Assembly: GCA_958009055.1 (NCBI GenBank)
Contig: OY253657.1
Span: 372,001-436,000, forward strand
DNA length: 64,000 nucleotides
Reading direction: 5' to 3'
Source of the DNA: Choricystis sp. odSpoLacu1
Lineage: Eukaryota; Chlorophyta; Trebouxiophyceae
The position numbers and the translations under genes were made by a program. Shown piece by piece: positions 22,317-36,601 of this stretch. A model generated the notes under the pieces. The model made no database searches. It saw nothing but the letters and a program-made list of their open reading frames with translations, and was not told the DNA's origin. Within the stretch, counting starts at the first letter, position 1; each line of letters begins with the position of its first letter.

Positions 22317-22591
22317 TGATGGTGGGGAAGTGGAGGGTGCGGGGCGCGCGCTGGGCGCGAGACGACCTCTTCTGTGTTTCTTTTTCCGCGTCGGAGAGTT
22401 GATGGGCTCACACCTCGCTTCTGTTTCTTTCGTCTCCCGCGCGAGACCCCGACCCCGCGCCCCCCCGCCCACCGCAGCAGCGCGGCAGGAACTTCCCCCA
22501 CCCGCTCTGCTGTGACAGCCACCGGGGCTGGCACAGCACACGCCCCTGCACACCCCTCTCTGCCCCTGACAAGCCACACCGCTCGCCCCCT

Positions 22592-25500
22592 ATGTCCAAC
22601 AAAGCGCTCACCGAGGTGCTGGAGAAGCTACGGTCCAGAGACCAGGTGAGGCCCATGGGGTGTGGCCAGAGCAGGGTGGGCTGGGGGGAGACGGGCGCGT
22701 CTGGTCGCGGGCGCGGGGAGGCATGGATCGCACGGCCTCCCCACAAAAAACCCACCCACCCTTGCCTCCACCCACCACTCCACACCCACACCACCCCAAA
22801 CCACCCCCCAGGACTTCCGCTACATGGCGCTGTCCGACCTGGCCGCCGACCTGGACTCGGCCAAGCCCAAGATCGCTCTCAAGGATGGCGCTGAAGCCGC
22901 GCTGTCGGCCGCCGTGGTGGAACGCCTGGCGGACGCGTCGGCCGACGTGCGGGCGCAGGCGGTCAAGTGGTGAGTTTTTGTGCGGATGATGCGTGTGGAG
23001 GGAAGAGAGAGAGTGATGGTTTGTGCTTTGATCGTTCACTCACCCACCCTCTCCTCCCCCGCAGCCTCAACCCCCTCGTCAACCGCCTCTCCGAGCCCAC
23101 CGTCGCCACCGTCCTCACCTCCCTGGCATCTGGCCTGCGCTCCGGCGACAACGCCGGCCGCGAAGCCGCTGCCGTGGCCCTGCGCGCGCTGTTGTCTCGC
23201 GACGCAGCGCCCCGCGCGCTGGAGGCTTCGATCGGCACCACCCTCGTCCCCCCCCTCGTCGCCGCCGTGGCGGCGGGCGACCCCCTGGACATGATGACCG
23301 CCGCCCTGGACGCGCTGGTGGAGGTGTGCGCCCGCCACGCGCGCGCGGCGGGCCCCGCCGCGCGGGCCACGCTCGCGCCGTGCCTGCTGGCCGCCACCGC
23401 GGACGCGCGCCCCGGCCCCCGCAAGCGGGCCACCCACGCCCTGGCCGCCCTGGCCCCCGTCCTCACCGACGACCAGCTGGCGGCGTGTGTGGGGGGGGTG
23501 CTGGAGCGCGCGCGCGTGGGGAGTGGCGACGACGCGGTCGCCGCGCTCGCCGCCCTCGCCGCCCTGGCCCGCGCCGCAGGCTGGCGCTTTGGCGCCGCCT
23601 ACGCCGACCTCCTCCCCACCGCCCTCACCGCCCTACAGCAGGGTGGCGACACCGTCGCCGACGACGACCGTCGCGAAGCCGCGCTGGCTGTGCTGGCTGC
23701 CGCCACCGGCGCGGCCCCTGCCGCCGCCGCCCCCCACCTGGACGCCACCTTCGACGCCTCCCTCGCCTTCCTTGCGTACGACCCCAACGTGGCTGACGAT
23801 GGCGGCGACTTTGATGACGACGGTGAAGCGGACGGCGAAGACGAGTTTGATGACGACTACCTCGACGACGACGCGGGACTCTCCGACGACGACGACTCCT
23901 CCTGGCGCGTGCGCCGAGGCGCCGCCAAGACGGTGACCGCTGCGTTGGCTGCCGCGGGTGTCGCGGGTGGTGGCGCCGCCGTGGGCGCTCTGTACCCGCG
24001 CGCCGCGCGCGCGCGCTGTTGGCGCGCATCAAAACCGAGCGCGAGGACGCGGTGCGCGCCGACGCGTTCGCCGCGTACGCCGACCTGGTGGCCCGCGTGG
24101 CGGCGTGCGGGGACGCGGGGGCGTCCGCCGCCCTGGCGGCCGACGTGCCGGGCGCCGCGTCCGCGCTCGCGCGCGCGCTGGCGCACAGGGCCCCCGCGAC
24201 GCGCGCGGGCGCGCTGCGCGCCGCGACCGCCCTCGCCGACGCCGCCCCCGCCGCCGTGGCGGAGGCGGCAGACACCCTGCTGCCCGGTATCGTGGCCGCC
24301 CTGGCCCACCGGGGGGATGCCGCGGCGGCCGGGCTGCAGCGCGGCGCGCTGGCGTTTGTGTCGGCCGCGCTGGCGCGCGCGCCGCGCGGCGCGTGGGCGC
24401 GCCACGCCCCCGCCCTCGCCCCCCCTATCGCCGCCGCCGCGGGGGACCGCTACTACGCGGTGGCGGCCGCCGACCTGAGAGCGCTGGGCGGCGTCGTGCG
24501 CGCCGCCCGCCCCGACCTGGGCGCGCCGCCGCCCCCGACACTCGCCGCAACCGCGTCGGCCGCGCTGGCCGCCATCGCGCCCCGCCTCACAGACGTCGAC
24601 GTCGACGCCGACGTGCGCTCCGCCGCCGTGTCCGCCGCCGCCGACTTGGCGGCTGCCGCGGGGGACGCGCTGGGCGGGGAGCTGGCGCCTCTGCTGGACG
24701 CACTGGTCTCGCGCGCGGGCGCCGACGCGACGCGCGTCCCCGTCGCGCGCGCGCTCGCCGCCATCGCCTCCTCCCCTCTCAACCTGGACGTGAGCTCCAT
24801 CGCCGCTCGTGCCGCCACCGAGCTGACGTCCGCCCTGGCCCTGGCCGCCCGCCCGCCGCGCGCGGCCGCGTTGGCTGCGCTGGCCGCTCTGGCCGCGCGC
24901 GCGCCGCTCCCCCCCGAAGCCGTGGCCGCCGCCGTCGCGGGCGCCGCCCCCCTGGTGGATGCGTCCGACCTGGGACTGGCCGCGGGCGCCCTGCAGCTGG
25001 GCGGCACCCTGCTGCGCGCCGCCCCCCGCACCGCGGCCGCGACGGCCGACGCACTGCTGCCGCGCGCGCTCGCGCTCGCCGCGTCCCCCCTGCTCCAAGG
25101 CCCCGCCGCCGACGCGCTGGCCGCCTTCCTGGTGGACGCGGGCGCCACCACCGGGGCCGACCTGGTGCCCCGCCTGCTGGACGCGGGCGCCGCCCCGGGC
25201 GCTGCGCCGCGCTCGGTCGCGGCCGCGCTCGCGGCCGTCGCGGCCGCGGGCGGCCCTCCCCGCGTGTCGGCCACCGTGGCCGCCCTGGTGGCGGACGCCA
25301 CCACCACCACCCCCGCCGCCCGCCCCCGCCGCCGCCTGGCCCTGCTGTGCCTGGGCGCTCTGGGGCGGCGCGCCGACGTGTCGCGCGAGCGGGGCGTCGC
25401 CGACGCTCTCGCGGCCTGCCTCGACGACCCCGACGAAGGCGTCGCCACCGACGCCGCCGCCGCGGCGGGCGGGGCGGCCGCGGGCGCCCCCGACGCCCTG

Positions 25501-26652
25501 CTGCCGTTTGTGGTGGACCGCGTCGCCGCCGCGCTGGGCGGGGGTGAGGGCGACACACACCCCGCGCGCAAACCGCGCGCCGCCAAGGCCACCCCCGCCG
25601 CCCCCGCCCCCTCTCCCCGCGCCGCCTACGTCTCCCTGACTGCCTTGCGTGACGCGCTGGCCGGGCTGGCGGAGGCGGGTGGCTTCCTCCCCCCCGACCG
25701 CGCCCAACCCCTCGTCACGCTGCTTCTGTCCGCCGCGCGCGACGCGGACGACGAAGCCCGCGCCCTGGCGGCCGAGTGCTTGGGCGCTGCCGCCGCCACC
25801 GCGCCTTCTGCCGTCGTGCCCGCCCTGACGGCGGCTGCGGCGTCGGCCGACGCGCACGAGCGCGCGGCGGCCGCGACCGCGACGCGCCGCGCGCTCACCA
25901 CCGCGCCGCCCGCCCTGGCAGCCGACCTGGCAGCCGGCCCCCTGCCCGCGTCCCTGGGCCTGCTGCGCGACGTCGACCGCCACGTCCGCCGGGCGGCTGT
26001 GCAGGCCCTGGCGGGCGCCGCGCACGCGGCCCCCGACCTCGCGCGCCCCCACCTGTCCGCCTCCCTCCCCTCCCTCTACCGCCTCACCGCGGTCGACGAC
26101 TCCCTCGTCCGCGTGGTGGACCTGGGCCCCTTCAAGCACCGCGTCGACGACGGCCTGGACGTGCGCAAGGCGGCGTTCGAGGCGATGGACGTGCTCCTCG
26201 AAACCATCCCGCCGACCGACCTGGACCTGCCCTCCTTTGTCGCCTGCCTGCGCGCGGGGCTGGCCGACCACGTGGACATCAAGCTGCCCGTCCTGCTGAC
26301 GCTGGCGAGGCTGGCGGGGGGGGCGCCCGCGCCCCTGCTGCCGGAGCTGGACTCCATCGCGCCCCTCCTGGACGCCGTCATCACGGCCAAGGTCAAGGCC
26401 TCCGCCGTCAAGCAGGAGGTGGACCGCAACGAGGACATGGTCCGGTCGGCCCTGCGGGCGGCGGACGCGCTGGCCCGCGTGCCGGGCGCCGACGGCGCGC
26501 GCGGCTTCTCGGCCTGGCTCGCCGAAATCGAGGCCGGCCCCGCCGGCCCCAAGCTGGCCGCCGTGCGCGCGGAGCGGGAGGCAGAGGCGACGGGGGGGGC
26601 GGGTGCCGCGGCTGCGGGTGGGGAGGGGGTGGAGTCGATGGACACGACGTGA
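22592..26652 (+). CDS. CAND1: CAND1, cullin-associated NEDD8-dissociated protein
   Basis: Exons 22592-22645, 22812-22969 and 23065-26652 encode about 1265 residues of HEAT repeats. The start (MSNKALTEVLEKL..DFRYMALSDL) and AVKCLNPLV match the family, as do the acidic insert followed by DDDSSWRVRRGAAK, and the C-terminal region with LYRLTAVDDSLVRVVDLGP and KHRVDDGLDVRKAAFEAMD. CAND1 binds unneddylated cullin-RBX1 and exchanges substrate receptors of SCF ubiquitin ligases. The protein is extremely Ala-rich. The frame breaks at a (GC)n run at 23999-24015, two bases too long; with that corrected, ALYPRAARALLARIKTERED reads through in the family pattern. Intron 1 shows the G-rich then C-rich layout. 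Confidence 0.93.
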
Positions 26653-26801
26653 GGAGAGAGAGAGTGAGGGTGCAAGTTCAAAGAGAGTGTCTTGTCTGCC
26701 TTCCCAACCCCCCCCCCGGAACAACGAAACCACGCGTGCCAAGCCACGCCCTTTTTGTGTGTCAAAGACACAGGAGCACACACACACCCTTCAACAAAGC
26801 T

Positions 26802-26832
26802 ACACGGTCAGAGAGCACACACGGTCAGAGAG
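26802..26832. repeat. 14-base direct repeat in the spacer after CAND1
   Basis: The 14-mer beginning ACACGGTCAG occurs at 26802-26815 and again at 26819-26832 with a period of 17. It lies in the 3' spacer between the convergent CAND1 and NXD1 genes. No function is apparent. Confidence 0.6.
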
Positions 26833-26850
26833 AGACAAAAAAATCGTTCT

Positions 26851-27889
26851 TCACGCCAGCTGCGCCGATGGGCGCACCCGCTGCCGGCCACCCACGTCCA
26901 CCCTCTCCGGCTCGTTGACCACCATGACCATGTCGCCAAACGACAGGGCCAGCAGGGGCCGCCCCCCCAGCAACGGCGCCAACGACTCTGCGTGGTGTGT
27001 GTCGTCGCCGTCGCCGCCCGCGCCCACCGCGCGCGCACTCACGCGCGCGGGCCGCACCGGCCGCACGCTCGTCGCCAGCTGGCACGCATACTTGAGCAGG
27101 TGGGGGCAATCGGGCGTCGCCCCCGAGAACGAGGGCAGGGAGAGGCGCAGGCGCGGGGCCCAGGTGTTTGCCACCTGTGGCAGCTCCAGCGTCGCGACGC
27201 GGCCGCCCGGCAGGCCCGCCCGCCCCCCCCGCCGCCCGCGCAACGGCGCGGTCCACGACCGGGAGCGTTCCTCGTTGACCAGGTGCACGGTGGCGGGGGT
27301 GGAGCCGGCGGGGTCCCACCACGAGCGGGCGGGGGGCGACACACCGCACGAATCAAACGTCGCGACGCGAGACGGCAGCCCCACCTCGGCGCGCCCATGG
27401 TTGCGGGCGGCCCGGTTGCTGACATAGACACGGGCCGCCCAGGCGCACGAGGTGGGCGCGTTCCACACGAGGCCCGCCATGGCAACAAGCTGAAAAAAGG
27501 GGGGGTGAGGGTTGGGGACGAGGAGAAAGAAAAACAAACAGGCAGGAAAAACATGTGCCTTCTTCTCTCTCTCTCTCTCACCTCGTCAAACGCGCCGACG
27601 GGGGAGTCGTCGTAGCGGGCGAGGTAGAAGCCGCCGAGCGTGTAGCTGTGTGGGGGTGTGGGGTGTGGGTGCGAAAAAGGGCCGGGGTCGAGAGAGAGCG
27701 CTCGCCCTTCGCCCCAGGCGCGCGCGTTCGGCACTCCAACTCCCCCCTTTCAAACACACACACTCACCCAAACAGCGACACCAGCTGAAATTCGGGCGGC
27801 ACGTGGCGCCTGGCTTCAGCCACGGGGACGAGGTACAGCTGGTACAGCGCGCGCCCGGTGAACACCCAGGGCGCGTCGCCGTAGCCCAT
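26851..27889 (-). CDS. NXD1: NXD1-like protein required for neoxanthin accumulation
   Basis: Exons 27889-27768, 27645-27582 and 27489-26851 join to 274 residues. The N-terminus MGYGDAPWVFTGRALYQLYL, then VPPEFQLVSLFGYTLGGFYL, ARYDDSPVGAFDELVAMAGL and VWNAPTSCAWAARVYVSN follow plant NEOXANTHIN-DEFICIENT 1 closely; the fold is acetoacetate-decarboxylase-like. The plant protein is needed for neoxanthin formation, although its exact chemistry is not settled. No obvious transit peptide precedes the conserved start. Its presence supports a neoxanthin-making green alga. Head-to-head with the EamA transporter, 281 bases apart. Confidence 0.87.
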
Positions 27890-28170
27890 TTGGGAGCGTG
27901 TGGAGAGGCGCTGGAGAGGGAGGGAGCCTGTGTGCCGAGCCCAATCGGCGCACACACACACACACACGCAGGCCGCTTTCGCGGAGTGAACACGAGCGCG
28001 CGCCGGCTCGACCCAACCCACTACTCGAAAAGCGGCATCCCCTTCCCCGCCGCCTCTCCCACGCGGGCGCGCCGCCGCCCCCCTAATTCTCCCGCCCCAT
28101 CGCGCAGCGCGTGTCCTGGCGCCACCTCCCCGCCTGCCGTCGCCCCCCCGGGCGCGCCAACCCCCAATCC

Positions 28171-29495
28171 ATGCGCACCTTCATTCCCGGCGCGCCCTCC
28201 GCGCGCCCCGCGCGCGCCTCCACACGCCGCCCACCACTAGCAGTCGCACATCCCGTCGGCTCGCGCGTGCGCCCGGCGGCGGCGCGGCGGCCGCCGCCGC
28301 CAGCCGCGCTGCGCGAGAGCCGGACGGCCGTGAATGCGACGCGCCCACGCTCGCCGCCGCCGCGGTCGCCCTCGCCGGCGCCCGCGCTGGACAGGGCGGC
28401 AGTGGTTTCTGTGGATGACGGCGAGACGGTCATCGTCGGGAAGTGGTGGGACTTCGGAAGGTGCGTGAGAGAGCTGATGCGTCGTTCAACCACCGGTCGG
28501 AGGCAAACCCGCAAGGTGCGAAGCCCCCAGTTGACCCCTTCCCTTCCCCACACTACAGCTGGACAAACAGAGGCAAAGGCCTCGTTCTGCTCAACGTCCT
28601 CGTCGTCCTGTGCGCCAGCAACTGGGTCGTCGTCAAGGAGGCGCAAGCCGCGCTGCCGTCGCCCGCCGCGTTTACAGCCGCTCGCTTTGCGGTCGCAGCC
28701 ATCGCCTTTGCCCCCTTCCTGCCCCGCGTCTCCGGTTCCGCCACCGTCATCGCTGGCCTCGAGCTCGGCGTGTGGTCCGCGGTCGGCTACGCCGCCCAGG
28801 CGGCGGGCCTGATGACCTGTGACGCGTCGCGCGCGTCGTTTCTGTCCGCCTTCACCGTTGTCGTCGTGCCACTGTTGAACGGCATGACGGGGGTGAGAGT
28901 GCCCTTGCTCACGTGGCTGTGCGCGGGGGCGGCCGTCGTGGGCGTGTACCTGCTGGAGGGCGGCAGCGGGGTGGGCACCACGCTCACCGCCGCCTCCACC
29001 CCGGGCGCCACCTTCCCACTCGCGGCAGGCGATGCGTGGTCCCTGTTGAGCGCGGTCGGGTTTGCCATCCAGATTTGGCGCACCGAGGCGCGCGCCCGGG
29101 AGGCGGACGCCGACCAGACGCTGCCGCTGTTGGCGGTGACCGTCGCCACTGTCGCCGTGCTGTCCACCGCGGTTGCCGCCGCGACTGATCCGCCCGCGGC
29201 GGCAGCCCTGGTGGCGTCCCCCGAGGCTGTGGGGTCTGCGCTGCGGTCGCTGGACTGGGGTCCGATCCTGTGGACGGGGTTGGCCGCCACTGATGGCGTT
29301 CTTTTGATCGAGCTCGTCGCTCTTCGCTGGGTCACTGCGACCGACGCCGCAATTTGTTACACATTAGAGCCCGTCCTTGGGGCTTTAGCGGCATGGGTTG
29401 TTCTGGGAGAGCGCTTTGGCCCGCTGTCGTTCGTGGGCGCGGGCCTTATTTTGAGTGCCGCCCTGTTCTCCAGCAATGACGACTGCGCCACATAG
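28171..29495 (+). CDS. EamA/DMT-family transporter, probably plastid envelope
   Basis: Exons 28171-28460 and 28559-29495 give 408 residues. The start ATG 28171 (MRTFIPGAPSARPARASTRR) opens a transit-peptide-like N-terminus rich in Arg, Ala and Pro; GTG 28111 upstream is not needed. Ten hydrophobic segments in two EamA halves follow, including LVLLNVLVVLCASNWVVVKE and the second-half ending CYTLEPVLGALAAWVVLGE, which is the typical EamA helix with the PxxxxL and GE turn. Plant relatives of this layout sit in the plastid envelope and are poorly characterised; the substrate is unknown. Codon use in the last 200 bases is noticeably less GC-biased than elsewhere. Confidence 0.75.
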
Positions 29496-29637
29496 GCTTG
29501 CTGTTTTGTTGTTTTGTTTTCCCGTTTCTTTTTTGCATCATGGCGCCACCGCCGGCGTCGACTCCTGTTAGACAAGCAGCTCTTTTCGCAATCAAAAAAA
29601 CAAAAACAAACTTATCTCTCTCTCGCACTCTTCAACC

Positions 29638-32385
29638 TCAATCCACCAACCGGTACGCCAGCCCCTCCACCAGTGGCACCCTCACCCGCGTCGCCACCAG
29701 CGGCGCCGGCGGCGGTGGCGGCGTGCTTTTTCCCTCCGCCCTGGGCGTCCACGCGACGCGCAGTGGACCGTAAAAGGCGTCGGACACGCCGCCCACAGCC
29801 ACGTGCCACCGCGTCGCGGCATCCCCGACCGCCCCAACGGGCGTGATGCTGACCACGCGTGCTTCAGGCGCGCCGGTGACGTCAAAATCAGAGGGGGCGG
29901 GGTGCGTCCCCAGCGGCGCCGACGCAGCTGCGAGGAGCGCGACGGTCCGTCCGCCAAACTGGGCGCCCCCTCCACCCGCGGACGGCGCCAGCGGCGCCAG
30001 CAGAATTGCCCGGGAAGGAAGCTGCACGTTGACGCACGCGTGCAGAGGGGGAAAGGGGGTGTCGCGTGCGTCGCGAAGGGCGGCGGCCGCCGTCGTTTCC
30101 ACACACGCGTCGACCGACGAAGCTGCCCACGCGTCTGCTGCCGCCACCGCCCGCACCACAAACTGGGAGCACTGCCGTCCGCCGGGGCCGCCCGGGGTCA
30201 CATCCACGGCAGGCGCACCGTTGACGGTGACCCAGGCGGCGGGCAGGCCGTCCGCGCGCAGCGGGTGGGAGAGCGTGGCCAGGAGCGTCACGTAGGCGCG
30301 TGGTGCGGACACGTCCCCATCGCCCGCAGTCGCGGGCCACCCGTCCGGCCGGTCCAGGGCCACACCAGTCACGGTCAAAGCGTCCAGACGGCGGGCTTCA
30401 GCGTCGGCCGCGCCCGCCAGGCGCGCGCAAAACATGAGCGCTTCGGTGCGCCTTGTCACGATGGTCGGCGTGGCACCCCCCTCCTCTGTGGCCGTCACCA
30501 CGACGTCCGCCACGTTAGCCCCCTGAAACTGGGCCCCACTCATATCGTAGTGCAGGGTCAGGGTGGAGGCTTCCCCGGGCGGCAGCGTGCCGCGCCGCGG
30601 GGCGACAGACACCCACCCGGCTGCCAGCCCCTGCGCGTCTGCGCGCGCGGTCCAGGTGAGCGGATGTTGCCCTGTGTTGGTCAGGGTCAGCGTGCGCGTG
30701 GCGGTCAGAGTGTCCGTGTTTTGGAAGGCAACGACAGGGTTCAGTTCAGCAGGCGTGACAGCCAGCGGCGACGCGACGCCAGCCGCCCCCGCCACGCGGG
30801 GCGGCACATACAGCAGCCTCGTGGTGGTGCCGTTGGCGACGCCATGCACCGCGCCCTCGGTGGCGGCTTCCACCAGGCGGGCTGCCACCGCGCCATGAGG
30901 GGGCACATCGTCGTTACGTGCGCCCGCCAAAACCAACGCCGCCGCCCCCGCCACCACGGGCGCCGCCATGGATGTGCCTGAGGCGGCCACCATGGCGTCC
31001 ACACCATACCAGGTGGCCGACACGACGGACGCACCCGGGGCGTACAGGTCGACGCAGGGGCCGCCGTTGGAGGGCGGCCACGCGGCGTCGGCGGCGTCGG
31101 ACGCGCCAACAGTGACAACAGCTGGCACGCGGCCGGGGGACTGGGAGCAGGCGTCTGAAAGTGTGTGTTGGTGTATAGATATAGTGTGTGCAGATGTTGT
31201 GAGGTGGGAAGGGTGGCGTTTTAGTTTGTGGTGGCGGGCGGGCAGAGCAACTGTTAGAGGCTTAGTTGAGCTTAACTCTTTCAACCAAAACAAACTAACC
31301 TGCACCCTCGTTGCCCGCGGCCGCCACCACGACAGCCCCCGCGTCCACCACCGCCCTCGCTGCTGCATCCACAGCCGGGTTGGGGCGCGCCGTGCCCGCC
31401 GACAGCGACACCACTGAGCGGGAGGGGGGGGCGCCGTTTCGTCCCCGCGTTTCGGCCGCCAACCGCGCCGCCACCCAGTCCAGCCCCGCCACCAGGGCGC
31501 TCGCCTTGGCCCCGCCGTCACACTGGATGGCGCGCACCGCCACCAGGGTGGCGTTAGGGGCGACGCCCGCCGTCAGCCCGGCCGCGGTGGCGGCGACGTG
31601 GGTGCCGTGGCCGTGGCAGTCGTCAGAGGATGGGGGCGACGCGGCCAAGGAGACCGTGTCGAACGCAGACCACCCGTGCACCGCGCGCGACGCGTCGGGC
31701 GGGGCGCCAGGGGGGGCGGCGCCGGGTGCGTACCGAAACTGGGCGTGGTCTTTGCGTATACCCTAGTGTGGGGGTGGTGGTGGTGGTGGTTGAGAGGGCG
31801 TTGACCAAAACGGGGAGGCAACGCGCGCCCTCTCCCCACCTCCCCCTTTCCCTTTTTCCTCACCGTGTCCAACACATAGATGACCACCCCAGTGCCCACC
31901 CCCGGCATCACAAACTTGCCGTCCAGCGGCAGGGCGCGCTGGTCGAGCCGGTCAAGGTGCCACGGCACGCGCGCCTCTCCCTGCGCCGCGGTCGGCGCCC
32001 CGACCGCCGGCACGGCAGCCGCCCCATCTCCTGCAGCAGCAAAAGCAGCAGCGTCACCCTGCAGAGTCACTCCCACGTCGTGGTCGTCGTGCACAGACGC
32101 GACGGCGGGGTGCGCGTCCAGCGCGGCGCGCTGCGACGGGGACACGCGGGCTGCAACCCCCACAAACACGGTGCCAAAGGTGCGGTCGCACCCGGCCAGC
32201 GCGTCGCACACGGCGGCCAGGATGGAGGGGGGGGTGCCAGTGTGCAGCTGGAAGATGACGGGTTCGGGGGTGGGGAGCGACGTTGCGCGTGGTTGTGGCG
32301 ACGGCGACGGGGGCGGGGGCGCCGCGTTGCGCGGGGCGACGAACGTGGTCAAGAGCGCCAGCAGCAGCAGGGTGAGAGACTGCAT
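29638..32385 (-). CDS. Secreted subtilisin-like serine protease (S8) with I9 prodomain
   Basis: Exons 32385-31864, 31762-31300 and 31154-29638 join to 833 residues. Signal peptide MQSLTLLLLALLTTFVAP, then an I9-type prodomain (VFVGVAARVSPSQRAALDAH, VASVHDDHDV). The catalytic triad is complete: Asp in VIYVLDTGIRKDH (created across intron 1), His in CHGHGTHVAATAAG, Ser in AASGTSMAAPVVAGAAAL, with the oxyanion Asn in AAAGNEGA. The catalytic domain is proteinase K-like. A long C-terminal region follows, beginning with a Fn3-like beta domain (TLTLTNTGQHPLTWTARAD). It should act outside the cell or in a vacuole. Intron 1 uses a TAG acceptor. Confidence 0.88.
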
Positions 32386-32505
32386 GGCTTTTGTTTGGAG
32401 AAAAGAGGGGGAGCACGCCCTCCCCCCGTGTCTGTTTTGACCGCCCCCCAGAGTCAACGTCGATGAAAAAAAAAACACGGTTTTGCACGACCCACCACCC
32501 CACAA

Positions 32506-33841
<1,336 letters not shown>

Positions 33842-34049
33842 GGGGGGTAGGAGGAGGGAGGAGAGGGGGTGTGTACGGGGAGGCGGCAGGAGGGCCGTCG
33901 GTTTCGACGGCGCGGTTGTGTGTTGACGCCGACCCGTTTTCTTGCGTGGCCTCCCTCACCCGACACACACACACACACACACAAGGATCCGATCTAGAGG
34001 ACGATTTCACACACTAAAGCAGACAAAAAGGCACGCCTTGACATTTCAC

Positions 34050-36478
34050 TCAGTCCACCACGCGCGCCGCGCTGCCGCACCCTGCCGCCGTGCCGACCGC
34101 CGCCAGCAACGCTCTCGCTTTCAGCAGCATCTCATCATACTCGCCCTGCGGCGTCGACTGCACCACCACAGCACCCCCGGCCCCGATGGAGGCGCGCGCA
34201 CCGTCGCCGTCAAAGACGGCGGTGCGGATGACAATGTTGAGGTCAAAGCCGCCGCGCACGCACAGGTAGCCGACGCACCCGCTGTACACGCCGCGCGCGG
34301 CGCCCTCCAGACCGTCCAGCAGGGCCATGGACCTGACTTTGGGTGCGCCCGTCATGGAGCCTCCCGGGAAGGCGGCCGCGATGGCGGCGATGGACGACGC
34401 GCGGTTCGGGTCGCGTGCGCCGGCCACCGTCGACACAAGCTGGTGCACCGTAGCATAACTCTCCACCGCCATCAGGGCGGGCACGGTCACGCTACCAGGC
34501 TGGCACACGCGCCCCAGATCGTTGCGTAGCAGGTCCACAATCATCAAATTTTCGGCGCGATCTTTTTCAGAGGCCGCGAGTGCAGCCGCGGCCGCCGCGT
34601 CGGCGTCTGGGTTTGCGCCGCGCGGCGCGGTGCCCTTGATGGGTTTGGCCTCCAGCCCGCCGTCGCGCGCGCCCCGCAGAAACCGTTCCGGGGAGGAGCA
34701 CGCGATGCGGGGACCGGCGTCCCCCACCGCCAGAAAGGCGCCGTAGGGGGCCGGGTTGACGCGGCGCAGCGTGCGATAAAACGCGAGCGCGTCGGGTAGT
34801 GGGGCGTCCGCCTCACTCTCCGCCACCAGCGCCGTCGTCAGACACAGTTCGTACGACTCGCCCGCCGTCATGGCATCCAGGCAGGCATTCACGTCGGACT
34901 GGTAGGTGGCGCGGCCGCGGACCACGGTGAACGTGGGTGGTGGCGTGGTGGTGGTGGGGGCGGCGGACGAAGGCTGCTGCTGGTCGCCACCATCGATCTC
35001 CCTCACCCGGGCAGCCGTCGCCTCCACCCACGCTGCCGCCGACGCGGCCTCAGCACCCGACCCATCATGTAACGCCACCACGGTGACGCCGCCCGTCGCG
35101 TGGTCCACCACCAGCAGGCGGTCCGCAAACGCGAGCGCCGCGTCGGCGTGGCGAGACGCGTGCGCGCGCGCGCCGCCGCACTCGCTTTTGAGTTCGTAGC
35201 CCAGGTAGCCGACGTACCCGCCCACAAAAGGCACGTCAGTGGCGGCCGCAGTAGCTTCTGCGGCTTCTGAGAGGGTGGAAGCCGCCAGGGCGGCGTCCAG
35301 GTGGTCGAAAAAGCGGGGCACGGGCACAGTTGTTGCCGTGCCGGCCGCGTCGACGCGAGTCAACTCACCGTCGCCCCCCGCCCCCGGCGCAGGCAGCCGG
35401 TACTCCAGCCTGTGCCACAGCCCCCCCCCGAATGGAGCCCCCATGAACGACCACCTCGCCCTGTCGGTGGCGGCCGAGTCGAGCCACCACGCGTCGGCGC
35501 TGGGGGAGGACGCGCAGGCTTCCGCACACGTCGGCAGCACGACACCATCAAACATAGGCTGCGCATCTGCCGCCAGGGTGGGTGCGTGCACGGTCGCCGT
35601 CACAATGTGCAGCTTGCCTGGTGGCAACGGCGGTAGCAGGCGTGGCGGCGGCGGCGGCGCGGCGGGCGCGCCGCGCGGGCCGGCCGGCAAACCCGCCGCG
35701 GCGAGCGCGATGTCCCTGAAGTTGGCCAGAAACGAGGCTCCGTGCGTCGTGGCAATGGATTCAGGGTGGAACTGGACCCCATAGAGAGGCAGGCTGGCGT
35801 GGCGGAGGCCCATGAGCACTCGGTCTGCGCGCGCGGGCGGCGTGGGCGCGCCGCCCGCGCCACTGCTCGCCGCGGTCGCTACCGCCACCGTCGGCCCCAC
35901 CGTCCACGCGGTGGGCACCAGGCATGGCGGCAGCGTGGTTTCAGGTACACACAGCGAGTGGTAGCGCACGACGAGGTTTCCTGCTGCCGCACCAGACGGT
36001 GTCCCCGCAAACACGTCGCTGTCCGTGTGCTCAATCTGACTCAACCGGCCGTGCACGGGCTCCGGGGCACGCACCACCGACCCTCCATGCGCCAGGGCCA
36101 GCGCCTGCATGCCCAGGCACACGCCCAGCACGGGCACGCCGGTGCTGCCGGTGACAGCGGCAGCGCACACGCCCACGTCGGCGGGTACAGTCGGCGTGCC
36201 GGGCCCGGGGGACACGACGACGCACTGCCACTCGCCCGCCGCCAGGCGGGTGGAGAGAGTCGACCAGGGCGTCTCATCGTTGCGGATGACGGTGGGCGGG
36301 GCTGGTGGGGGTGTGGGTGGGTGTGTCAGTGCGCTTTCGACGTGACACGGCGTCCCTTTCCCTCCCATTCCGCCCACACTTTTGCTCGCTCACCTCCGTT
36401 GACCACGGCCAGCAACTGGTACAGATTGTATGTGTACGAGTCGTAGTTGTCCAGCAGCAGGCAGCGCAGGGGCGGCAT
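34050..36478 (-). CDS. ADCS: Bifunctional aminodeoxychorismate synthase (PabA-PabB fusion)
   Basis: Exons 36478-36394 and 36301-34050 give 778 residues. The N-terminal glutamine amidotransferase has [45 protein letters not shown] (nucleophile Cys) and [14 protein letters not shown] (His-Glu). The C-terminal chorismate-binding half has [46 protein letters not shown] and [20 protein letters not shown] (Lys) separates aminodeoxychorismate synthase from anthranilate synthase (PIAGT). It makes 4-amino-4-deoxychorismate, the precursor of p-aminobenzoate for folate. Plant enzymes of this type are plastidic, but no clear transit peptide is seen before the first motif, which starts only nine residues in. 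Divergent from CCT5. Confidence 0.93.
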
Positions 36479-36601
36479 TGCGCCGCCAACGCGTGCCCCC
36501 GGGACGAATTTGCGTCGAGAGTCTGCTCGTCTTCACTCGGTTTTTTCCTTTCTTCTTCCCCAATCTCTGGCGTTGGCCCCCGTGCCAGCCACCAGCCAAC
36601 C

